From: Pseudonocardia sp. ICBG1293
GTDB lineage: Bacteria > Actinomycetota > Actinomycetes > Mycobacteriales > Pseudonocardiaceae
Length of the DNA: 64,000 nucleotides
Assembly (NCBI RefSeq): GCF_020131355.1
Contig: NZ_JAHLEL010000047.1
Span: forward strand, 124,001-188,000
Direction of reading: 5' to 3'
Shown piece after piece: positions 27,101 to 34,386 of the stretch. Position 1 is the first letter of the stretch, and each line of letters opens with the position of its first letter. Under the pieces are notes generated by a model. That model ran no database searches, had not been told where the DNA came from, and was given only the letters and a program-made list of their open reading frames with translations. Position numbers and translations under genes: made by a program.

Positions 27101-27367
27101 CGAACCCATAGAGACACCCCCCCCGAGGAGACCGACGTCGGGCCGGCCGAGCAGCCCGGCCGTCGTGCCGAACCCGGTCATGTAGACCACGTCGAACCCG
27201 GCCTGTTCGACCAGGCGCGCGGACAGCGCGTCGTAGGCGCCGGGGGCGAGCACCGGAGTGCCGCCGTCGAGCAGAGCACGCAGCCGCGCACGCCGGTTCC
27301 CGGGTCGGCTGAGCAGGTCCGCCACGGCGAGGTCCCTTCGTCGAAACCGGCCGGGCGCACCCGGCCG

Positions 27368-27463
27368 TTGTGTACATCCATCTCCGAGTCTGCCTGTCAT
27401 CGCCACGTAACAACAGGTCGAAGGCTTGTGCGTGACCCGGCGCACTCGTAGTTTGCATACACA
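27368..27463. promoter_or_regulatory. GntR-type operator candidates in divergent region
   Basis: TTGTGTACAT (27368-27377) and TTGCATACAC (27454-27463 within GTTTGCATACACA) resemble the short T-GT-AC-A palindromes bound by FadR/FCD-type GntR regulators. They flank the promoter space shared by the interrupted lyase gene and the GntR gene. Confidence 0.3.
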
Positions 27464-27489
27464 GTGTCCCGCTGCTGCCGGAGGTGACG

Positions 27490-28146
27490 ATGGCCGACAC
27501 GGCTCCCCGCCGCGCCTCCGAGCGCGCCCAGGCCGCGCTGCGCGAACAGATCCTCACCGGCGCGCTCGCCGGGGGCACCCACCTCGGCGAGGTCGAGCTC
27601 GCCGAGCGCCTCGGGGTGTCCCGCACCCCGGTCCGCGAGGCGCTGACCCGGCTCGCCGCCGAGGGACTGGTCGAGCTGCACCCGCACCGTGGGGCCCGGG
27701 TCGCCCGGTTCTCCGAGGCCGACCTCGACGACGCCTTCGCCGTCCGCACCGCGCTCGAACCGCGGGCGGTCGCGCTGGCCGCCGCCCGGGCGAGCGCCGC
27801 GGACCTCGACGAGCTCGACGACCTCGCCACCCGCATGGCGGCCGTCGGTGGCCCGGGTCCCGGCCAGGACCTCGACGCCCTGGTCGCGCTGAACCGCCGC
27901 TTCCACGCCCGCCTGGTCGAGATCGCCGACACCCCCGCGCTCGCCTCCGCACTGGCCGGTGTGGTGCACGCACCGGTCGTGCTGCGCACCTTCCACACCT
28001 ACGACGCGGCGTCGCTGGCCCGCAGCCTCGCCCACCACGTGGAGATCGTCGCCGCGTTGCGCGCCGGGGACGGTCACTGGGCCTCCGCCGTGATGGTCAG
28101 CCACCTGGCGAACGCCCGCGCCGTCATGACCGGGGACCGCCGGTGA
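27490..28146 (+). CDS. GntR-family (FCD) transcriptional regulator
   Basis: A 218-residue FadR-subfamily regulator: winged helix at about 10-75 (LREQILTGALAGGTHLGEVELAERLGVSRTPVREALTRL) then an all-helical FCD effector domain with Arg/His metal-site positions (VRTALEPRAVALAAAR, NRRFHARLVEIADTP, HVEIVAALRAGD). ATG at 27490 is preferred because GGAGGTG lies six bases ahead; GTG at 27484 overlaps that site. It overlaps the amidohydrolase start by 4 bases, so it is probably autoregulatory and controls the following rut-like pair and the divergent lyase gene. Confidence 0.88.
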   Translation: MADTAPRRASERAQAALREQILTGALAGGTHLGEVELAERLGVSRTPVREALTRLAAEGLVELHPHRGARVARFSEADLDDAFAVRTALEPRAVALAAARASAADLDELDDLATRMAAVGGPGPGQDLDALVALNRRFHARLVEIADTPALASALAGVVHAPVVLRTFHTYDAASLARSLAHHVEIVAALRAGDGHWASAVMVSHLANARAVMTGDRR

Positions 28147-28784
28147 CCGCGCCGGGGGCGGACCCGCACGGAGCACCATTCTCCGGGCGGGTCGGCTGGG
28201 GCACGGCTCCGGCGGTCGTCGTGGTCGACGTGGTGGCCGCCTACACCGAGCCGGACGGGCCCTTCTTCCTCGGTGACCCCGCCACGGCGGACCGCGTCCG
28301 GCGCGGCTGCAGCGCCGTGGTCGCGGCGGCCCGGGCCGGCGGCCATCCCGTCGTCTGGACGGTCGTGCGCTACGCGGCCGACCTCGCCGACGCCGGGTTC
28401 TTCGCCGCGAAGGTCCCCGCCCTGTCCTGTTTCGCCGAGGGCGCGCCCGGCGGCTGGGGACGGCTCGTCCTCGACCCGGCGCCGGGCGAGACGGTGCTGG
28501 TCAAGCAGCACGCGTCGGCCTTCGCCGGCACCTCGCTCGCGGCGACGCTGCGGGCCTGCGGGGTCGACACCGTCGTCGTCGCCGGGGTGTCGACCTCGGG
28601 CTGTGTGCGGGCCACCGCCACCGACGCCCTCGCGGCCGGGTTCCGACCGGTCGTCGTCGCCGACGCCTGCGCCGACCGCGATCCGGACGTGCACGCCCAC
28701 AACCTCGCCGACCTCGACGCCAAGTACGCCGACGTCGCCGACCTGCCCAGCACCGTCGCACAGCTGTCCACCCCGGAGGTCTGA
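28143..28784 (+). CDS. Isochorismatase-family cysteine amidohydrolase (RutB/CSHase-like)
   Basis: A 213-residue cysteine hydrolase. The triad is visible: Asp in AVVVVDVVAAYTEP, Lys in VLVKQHASAFAGT, and Cys in VAGVSTSGCVRATATDAL. The sequence resembles N-carbamoylsarcosine amidohydrolases as much as RutB (ureidoacrylate amidohydrolase). Being coupled to rutA it most likely cleaves the ureidoacrylate-type product of RutA, releasing carbamate/ammonia; N-carbamoyl compounds from purines are an alternative. GTG overlaps the GntR stop. Confidence 0.85.
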   Translation: MTAPGADPHGAPFSGRVGWGTAPAVVVVDVVAAYTEPDGPFFLGDPATADRVRRGCSAVVAAARAGGHPVVWTVVRYAADLADAGFFAAKVPALSCFAEGAPGGWGRLVLDPAPGETVLVKQHASAFAGTSLAATLRACGVDTVVVAGVSTSGCVRATATDALAAGFRPVVVADACADRDPDVHAHNLADLDAKYADVADLPSTVAQLSTPEV

Positions 28785-29867
28785 GTGCACTACGGCGTCT
28801 TCATCCCGAACGCGACCAACGGCTACATCCTGTCCACCGGCAGCCCGCAGTACCGGCCGAGCTTCGCCCACAACGTGGCGATCACCCAGGAGGCGGAGCG
28901 CCAGGGGCTCGACTTCGTCCTCTCGATGATGAAGCACCGCGGGTCGGGCGGGCCGAGCGACTTCTGGGGCGAGTGCCTGGAGTCGTTCACCCTGTTCGGC
29001 GGGCTCGCCGCGGTGACCGAGCGGATCGGTCTCTACCCCTCGGTGACCACCCTGGCCACCCACCCGATCATGGCCGCCCGGATGGTGGCGACGATCGACG
29101 AGATCTCCGGTGGCCGCTGCGGGCTCAACATCGTGACCGGCTGGAACAAGCCCGAGTACACGCAGATGGGGCTGTGGCCCGGCGACGAGTACTTCGCGCG
29201 CCGCTACGCCTACGCCGCCGAGTACGTCCGGGCACTGCGTGCGTTGTGGAGCGAGGGCACCGCGACCTTCGACGGCGAGTTCTTCTCCTTCGACGACGCC
29301 GACATGCGCCTCAAGCCGCTGCACACCCCGACCATCGTCTGCGCCGGCCAGTCACCGGCCGGCCAGGCGTTCACCGCCGAGCACGGCGACCGCAACTTCA
29401 TCATGGCCGAGCGCTCGAAGGTCGGCGACATCGCCGCGGGGGTACGCCGGCTGGGCGACGAGCGGGGCCGCGACGTCGGCACCTACGCGCTGTACTGCAT
29501 CATCGCCGAGGAGACCGACGACGAGGCCGACCGGCTGTGCGCGCACATCGTCGAGAACGCCGACCTCGAGGCGATCAGCTACATGACCACCGGGGCGTCG
29601 CTGGACACCAACCCGGACGGCACCTCCGCCCAGCTGCTGGCCTCGCTGGAACGCCCGGCGTCGGAGGGGAACATGGCGTTCCTGTCGCTGCCGGTGGTGA
29701 AGGGCTCCTACGAGCGGGTCGCCGCCCAGCTCGACGAGATCGCCGCGACCACCGGGATCGACGGCGCCCTGCTCACCTGGCCCGACTTCGTCGACGGCGT
29801 CACCAAGTTCGGCGAGCGGGTGAAGCCCCTGCTGAAGGAGGCGGCGCAGCCGGTCGTGGGCCGCTGA
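28785..29867 (+). CDS. rutA: Pyrimidine monooxygenase RutA (flavin-dependent)
   Basis: A 360-residue luciferase-like FMN monooxygenase that opens the uracil ring. The RutA signature is strong: VFIPNATNGYILST, SMMKHRGSGGPSDFWGECLESFTL, SGGRCGLNIVTGWNKPEYTQMGLWPGD and CAGQSPAGQAFTAEHGDRNF. GTG starts at the base after the preceding stop with GGAGGT six bases upstream. RutC, D, E, F and a rutG permease are not present nearby, so flavin reductase and later steps must be supplied elsewhere. Confidence 0.92.
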   Translation: MHYGVFIPNATNGYILSTGSPQYRPSFAHNVAITQEAERQGLDFVLSMMKHRGSGGPSDFWGECLESFTLFGGLAAVTERIGLYPSVTTLATHPIMAARMVATIDEISGGRCGLNIVTGWNKPEYTQMGLWPGDEYFARRYAYAAEYVRALRALWSEGTATFDGEFFSFDDADMRLKPLHTPTIVCAGQSPAGQAFTAEHGDRNFIMAERSKVGDIAAGVRRLGDERGRDVGTYALYCIIAEETDDEADRLCAHIVENADLEAISYMTTGASLDTNPDGTSAQLLASLERPASEGNMAFLSLPVVKGSYERVAAQLDEIAATTGIDGALLTWPDFVDGVTKFGERVKPLLKEAAQPVVGR

Positions 29868-30018
29868 GGCGGCGCGCCCACGCTCCTCACCGACTCGCCG
29901 CGATGACGGGGCACGATCAGTGTCACGATGCACGCGCGCGGCGGGTCGCGACCGACAGGCCCGTCCGATCGTCCGCGAGCCCCGCACGGGTCACGGGACG
30001 CCGGAGTGGGAAGGGCTG

Positions 30019-30831
30019 GTGGGCACGAACGTGGACACAGCGACGGAGCCGGGAGCCCAGGAAGCGCATGAGCGTCCCGACCCACCCTCCACCGTCCTGC
30101 AGCGCGGTCTGCTCGTACTCGAGGCCGTGGCCCGGTCGGCCAACCGCAGGGGTGTCGGTGTCACGGCGATCTCCGCCGAGACCGGACTGGACAAGTCGAC
30201 CGCCTCGCGTCTGCTCGCGCAGCTGCGCGAGGCCGGGTACGTCCGTCAGGACGGGTACCGTCGCTACCGGCTGACCGCCAAACTGAGCGAGCTCGGCGCG
30301 GGGTACTCCGAGGTCGAGGATCTGCGGGTGGTCGCCCGCCGGCATCTGGAAGTGATGCACGAACGCTTCGACGAGGAGATCCATCTCGCCGTCCTCGACG
30401 GCGGCCTCATGACGTTCATCGACTACATCGGATCGTCCCAGCTGGTGCGGTCGCACCTGACCGGCCGCCAGCGACCCGTGCACGAGACGGCGGCGGGACG
30501 GGCGATCCTGGCGCACCTGCCGCACGAGACACGGGTTGCGGTCCTGCACAGCTCCGCGGAGGGCGAGGGACAGGTGCTCTCCGACGAGTACGTGCGCGCC
30601 ACCCTCGTCGAGCTCGACGAGGCCCGCGACCGCGGCTGGGCGGGCTACGACCGGGCCGACGACGTCATCCGCTATGCCAGTGCGGTCTTCTCCGCCGACG
30701 GGGAACCCGTCGCCGCCGCGTGCATCTCGGGACCCAGCTTCCGGCTGCTGCCCCAGGGCGACGCCGTGGCAGCAGCCGTGATCGAGGCCGCTGCGGCGAC
30801 CTCCCGGGACCTGGCCGGGGAGAATCACTGA
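30019..30831 (+). CDS. IclR-family regulator of the sugar-acid cluster
   Basis: A 270-residue IclR protein. The winged helix covers about residues 25-90 (TVLQRGLLVLEAVARSAN, VTAISAETGLDKSTASRLLAQLREAGYV) and the effector domain includes RPVHETAAGRAILAHLP and GWAGYDRADDVIRYASAVF. GTG at 30019 is used; the ribosome site is weak, so a start a few codons downstream is possible. It precedes the catabolic genes on the same strand and probably controls the promoter just after it. Confidence 0.85.
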   Translation: MGTNVDTATEPGAQEAHERPDPPSTVLQRGLLVLEAVARSANRRGVGVTAISAETGLDKSTASRLLAQLREAGYVRQDGYRRYRLTAKLSELGAGYSEVEDLRVVARRHLEVMHERFDEEIHLAVLDGGLMTFIDYIGSSQLVRSHLTGRQRPVHETAAGRAILAHLPHETRVAVLHSSAEGEGQVLSDEYVRATLVELDEARDRGWAGYDRADDVIRYASAVFSADGEPVAAACISGPSFRLLPQGDAVAAAVIEAAAATSRDLAGENH

Positions 30832-30872
30832 GCAAGAAGCTGTTGCGTTCAGTGAGATAACCTTTGTACGGT
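30825..30872 (+). promoter_or_regulatory. Candidate promoter and operator of the sugar-acid cluster
   Basis: A perfect 7-bp inverted repeat TCACTGA/TCAGTGA (30825-30831, 30849-30855) overlaps the IclR stop codon. TTGCGT (30843-30848) and TACGGT (30867-30872), 18 bases apart, form a possible promoter within it. The arrangement fits an IclR-controlled start for the downstream operon. Confidence 0.4.
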
Positions 30873-30943
30873 CGTGCTCGGTCACCGATGAGGGTGACCA
30901 TCCGACGGGTGTCTCCTTCGCGCCCGGTGAGGAGAGCGCGTCG

Positions 30944-31837
30944 ATGCCGGTTCCGGTGGCAGTGGCTCCCACGGTGCACGAGATGCTGGTGCGTGCGATC
31001 GAGGACGGTGGCGGTCGTTTCGAACCCGATCCCGCGCGGGCCCGGGGCCTGCAGTGGGTCGGCAAGGACCCCGTCGAACTCCGTCGTCTGCTGGAATCCT
31101 GCCCGGGGATCGAGTGGGTGCAGCTGTCGGGAGCCGGCGTCGACAGGTGGACGGCCGACGGCGTCGTCGCGGACGGCCGCATCTGGACCAGCGCGAAGGG
31201 CGCCTACTCCGAGCCCGTCGCCGAACACGCACTCACCCTCCTGAGATCACTCCCGCAGCGGGTGCGGGCCACCTCCTGGGGTTCTCCGACCGCGGTGACC
31301 CTGTACGACGCGCACGTGGTCCTGGTGGGGGGATCAGGGGGCATCGGCCGGGAGTTCGCCCGGCTCGTCGAGCCCTTCCGCGCCCGGGTCACGACCGTCC
31401 GGCGCAGCCCGGAGCACGAGCACGAGCACCCCACCGACCGGCTGCACCGACTCCTCCCCGACGCGGACGCCGTCGTCGTCGCGTGCGCACTGACCCCCCG
31501 GACCCGCCACCTGATCGACGAGGCGGCCCTGCGCGCGATGCCGCGGCATGCCGTGCTGGTCAATGTCGCGCGGGGCCCGGTCGTCGACACCACCGCCCTC
31601 GTCCGGGCACTCGACTCCCGCTGGATCGCGGGGGCCGGGCTGGACGTCACCGATCCCGAACCGCTGCCCGACGGCCACCCGCTGTGGGGCCGCTCGGACT
31701 GTCTCGTCACCCCGCACACCGCCGACACCCCGGACATGATCCGGCCGCTCCTGGCGGAACGCCTCCGGGACAACGTCGCCCGCATGCTGCGGGGTGAGCG
31801 GCTCACCGGCGTCATCGACCCGGAGGCCGGCTACTGA
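30944..31837 (+). CDS. D-isomer-specific 2-hydroxyacid dehydrogenase
   Basis: A 297-residue NAD(P)-dependent dehydrogenase. The Rossmann motif is HVVLVGGSGGIGREFARLV; the catalytic Arg, Glu and His occur in LVNVARGPVVDT, LDVTDPEPLPDGHPLWG and LVTPHTAD. Family members reduce glyoxylate, hydroxypyruvate or 2-keto sugar acids. In front of an importer and a sugar-acid dehydratase/kinase pair it probably oxidises or reduces a sugar-acid intermediate. ATG at 30944 has GGTGAGGAG about 10-17 bases upstream. Confidence 0.88.
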   Translation: MPVPVAVAPTVHEMLVRAIEDGGGRFEPDPARARGLQWVGKDPVELRRLLESCPGIEWVQLSGAGVDRWTADGVVADGRIWTSAKGAYSEPVAEHALTLLRSLPQRVRATSWGSPTAVTLYDAHVVLVGGSGGIGREFARLVEPFRARVTTVRRSPEHEHEHPTDRLHRLLPDADAVVVACALTPRTRHLIDEAALRAMPRHAVLVNVARGPVVDTTALVRALDSRWIAGAGLDVTDPEPLPDGHPLWGRSDCLVTPHTADTPDMIRPLLAERLRDNVARMLRGERLTGVIDPEAGY

Positions 31838-31903
31838 CGACGCGGACCGTCCGGTTCCGCGCTGCGAACTCCCTCATTCCCCGCGACGAAGCGGAGACAC
31901 ATC

Positions 31904-33451
31904 GTGAACAGTCCCGACCGTTCCGCACGGCGCCGCACGGGTGCCCGCCGGATCGCGATCGTCCTGACGACGGCCCTCACGGTCGCCGCGTGCGGTGGCG
32001 GCGGTGGACCGACCGACACCCTCTCGATCGGCTACTCGTTCGCCACCGAGACCTTCGACCCGGTCTACGCCATCGCCGGCGCCCAGGGCAGCGCTCACAT
32101 CGACGCGCTCTACGGTTCGCTGCTGGAACGGGGAGAGGACCAGGAGCTGGCACCCGGTATGGCCGAGTCCTGGGAGTGGGTCGACCCCACCACCCTGGTG
32201 CTGCGGCTCCGGGAGGGCATGACCTTCACCGACGGCGAGGTCTTCGACGCAGCGGCGGTCAAGACCTACTTCGACTACTTCAGGGAGGCGCCCAACGCCC
32301 CGTACGGCAGGCTCGACGCGGTCGACGAGGTCGTGGTCGAGGACCCGTACACCGTCAGACTCGACCTGGACACCCCGGACCCGACACTGCTCAACTCCCT
32401 CGTCGGACACGCGGGATCGGTGCCGAGCCCGCTAGCGATCGAGGCCGGCGACCTGGAGATCAATCCGGTAGGTGCCGGTCCCTACACGCTGGACCAGAGC
32501 CGGACCACCCCGGACAGCGTCTACACCTACCGCAAGAACCCGGACTACTGGGACGCCGCAGCCTTCGAGTTCGAGACCCTCGAGCTGCGCGTCTACACCG
32601 ACGCCAACGCCATGTACAACGCGCTGGTCTCCGGTCAGGCCGACGTCGGCTACGGCGACGCGTCGAACGTGGCTGCCGCCGAGAACACCGACCTGGAGAT
32701 CCACTCGCAGCCGCACAACGCCAACGGCATCCAGATCTTCGACCTCGCGGGCGACGACCACCCGCAGCTGGCCGACGTACGGGTGCGCCGGGCGATGCAG
32801 CTGGCGGTCGACCGGCAGGCGATCATCGACACCACGTTCCAGGGCCGCGGGACACCGAGTGTCCTGACCTTCACCCCGGGTACGGGCCCGGGCTACGACG
32901 AGTCGCTGCTGGACTACTGGCCCTACGACCCGGACGAGGCGCGGCGCCTGCTCGCGGAGGCGGGCCAGAGCGGGGGCTTCGCCTTCGAGGCGGTCACCCT
33001 GGCCAAGGACCAGCCGATGGCCGAGGCCGTGGCGGGTTACCTGTCCCAGGTCGGGATCACCATGAACCTCGTCGTACGCCCACCCGGGGAGACGGCGAAC
33101 ACCGACATCGGCGCGTACACCGCGGCGGCCGCCGCCCGTGGGCTCTCCGACGGCTACGCCACCCCCGACCTTCTCTACCTGGGCCCGGTGAAGGCGTCCA
33201 ACCAGCGCGGCTACGAGGTCGCGGAGATCCGCACGCTGTACGACGCGATGCTCCTCGCCCAGGGCGAGCGGCAGGACCAGCTGATGCGCGACATCGCCCG
33301 GGTCGCGGTCGAGGGCGCCTACAGCATCCAGGTCGGCTACGTGGACTCGATGACCTACTACGACCCCGAGGTGCTCGAGGGCGTGCACGTGCTGCCCGGT
33401 CACGGGGGTCCGTACCTCCTGAACGGTCTGCGCCGCGCGGAGACCACATGA
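31904..33451 (+). CDS. ABC importer substrate-binding lipoprotein (SBP_bac_5)
   Basis: A 515-residue extracytoplasmic lipoprotein of the DppA/OppA class. A basic N-terminus and hydrophobic stretch end in the lipobox LTVAACGG, with lipidated Cys at about residue 30. Typical family blocks follow: LSIGYSFATETFDPVYA, LYGSLLERGEDQELAPGMAESWEW, LRLREGMTFTDGE, PVGAGPYTL and ADVRVRRAMQLAVDR. Class-5 binding proteins take peptides but also oligosaccharides, sugar acids and nickel; the neighbours favour a sugar-acid or glycoside ligand. GTG start; stop overlaps the permease ATG. Confidence 0.92.
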   Translation: MNSPDRSARRRTGARRIAIVLTTALTVAACGGGGGPTDTLSIGYSFATETFDPVYAIAGAQGSAHIDALYGSLLERGEDQELAPGMAESWEWVDPTTLVLRLREGMTFTDGEVFDAAAVKTYFDYFREAPNAPYGRLDAVDEVVVEDPYTVRLDLDTPDPTLLNSLVGHAGSVPSPLAIEAGDLEINPVGAGPYTLDQSRTTPDSVYTYRKNPDYWDAAAFEFETLELRVYTDANAMYNALVSGQADVGYGDASNVAAAENTDLEIHSQPHNANGIQIFDLAGDDHPQLADVRVRRAMQLAVDRQAIIDTTFQGRGTPSVLTFTPGTGPGYDESLLDYWPYDPDEARRLLAEAGQSGGFAFEAVTLAKDQPMAEAVAGYLSQVGITMNLVVRPPGETANTDIGAYTAAAAARGLSDGYATPDLLYLGPVKASNQRGYEVAEIRTLYDAMLLAQGERQDQLMRDIARVAVEGAYSIQVGYVDSMTYYDPEVLEGVHVLPGHGGPYLLNGLRRAETT

Positions 33452-34386
33452 TCCGGTACGCCGTGCGCCGGCTCCTCTACTCCGTCCCCATGCTGTTCGG
33501 TATCGCGTCCCTGGTGTTCGTACTGCTCAACGCCCTCCCGAACGACATCGCGGAGCGTCGGGCGGGCGACGAGGCGTCACCGGAGGCGATCGCGGCGATC
33601 CGGACCGAGCTCGGTCTGGACCGACCGCTCCCGGAGCGCTACGGCGAGTGGGTGGCCGCCGTCCTCAGCGGGGACCTCGGGGTCTCCTGGCACAACGGCC
33701 AGTCCGTCCTCACCGGGATCGTGCAGACGGCACCGGTGGCCCTGTCCATGATCGTGCTGTCGCTGGTGGTGGCGCTGGCCGTCGGGGTGCCGATCGGGGT
33801 GGTGGCCGCGACCCGTGGCGGGTTCGTCGACCGAGGTCTGGTCGGGGCCACGGTCGTGGCCATGGCGGTCCCGAACTTCTGGCTGGCGCTCCTGCTGGTC
33901 CTGCTCTTCGGTCTGTCGCTGGGCTGGCTGCCGGCGACCGGGTACGTCGACCTGGCCGACTCGCCGGGCCGGTGGCTCAGCCATCTGGTCCTGCCGGTCG
34001 TGGCGGTCGCCACCGTGTCCATCTCGGTGATCGCCCGGCAGACGCGCTCGGCGATGGTGGAGAACCTGGATCGGGACTACGTCCGGACACTCCGTGCCGC
34101 CGGCGTGAGCGAACGGTCCGTGGTCTACCGGCATGCGCTGAAGAACGCGGCCACCCCGGTGCTGACCACGTTCGGCATCCAGTTCGTCGCCCTGTCCGGC
34201 GGCTCGATCATCGTGGAGCAGGTCTTCGCGGTACCGGGCCTGGGGCAGCACACCCTGACCGCTCTGGCTCGCGGGGACGTACCGGTCGTGCTCGGGATCC
34301 TCGTCCTGACCGCCGCCGCGGTCGTCCTGATCAACCTGGCGGTGGACCTCCTCAACGCCGCGGTGAATCCCAAGGTGAGGCTATGA
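33448..34386 (+). CDS. DppB-type ABC permease
   Basis: A 312-residue inner-membrane permease with six hydrophobic helices. It starts with the canonical MIRYAVRRLLYSVPMLFGI; the EAA loop is YVRTLRAAGVSERSVVYRHALKNA and the C-terminal IIVEQVFAVPGLGQ is typical. It pairs with the permease half of the next protein. ATGA overlaps at both ends show one transcript. Confidence 0.94.
   Translation: MIRYAVRRLLYSVPMLFGIASLVFVLLNALPNDIAERRAGDEASPEAIAAIRTELGLDRPLPERYGEWVAAVLSGDLGVSWHNGQSVLTGIVQTAPVALSMIVLSLVVALAVGVPIGVVAATRGGFVDRGLVGATVVAMAVPNFWLALLLVLLFGLSLGWLPATGYVDLADSPGRWLSHLVLPVVAVATVSISVIARQTRSAMVENLDRDYVRTLRAAGVSERSVVYRHALKNAATPVLTTFGIQFVALSGGSIIVEQVFAVPGLGQHTLTALARGDVPVVLGILVLTAAAVVLINLAVDLLNAAVNPKVRL

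Larger units (their letters stand above)
25653..27124 (+). mobile_element. IS110-family insertion sequence (second, different lineage)
   Basis: About 1472 bp inserted in the PEP-mutase family gene. Left junction follows CTCCGCCCC (ending 25652); the right end runs into a C8 run (27117-27124) before GAGGAGACC. The exact ends are ambiguous within the Cs. There are no inverted repeats and no clear target duplication beyond C residues, as expected for IS110. Confidence 0.9.
24960..27325 (-). pseudogene. Isocitrate lyase/PEP mutase family gene split by IS110
   Basis: The N-terminal piece (27325 to 27125; GTG start with GAAGGGA ahead) has VLAPGAYDALSARLVEQAGF and YMTGFGTTAGLLGRPDVGLL. The C-terminal piece (25652 to 24960) resumes as GAEMAAHAGRLADAVDLP and carries ADADTGYGN, the signature KRCGH (KKCGH in methylisocitrate lyases) and FVEAPTS. 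Deleting 25653-27124 rejoins the two in frame as a 297-residue protein, normal for methylisocitrate lyase/2,3-dimethylmalate lyase/oxaloacetate hydrolase-type enzymes. The C-terminal part alone keeps the catalytic loop but lacks the first strands of the barrel, so it is probably inactive. Confidence 0.9.

Noticed and set aside
27490..29867. Complete rut pyrimidine operon
   Set aside because: Only RutA and a RutB-like hydrolase are present; no rutC, D, E, F or G.
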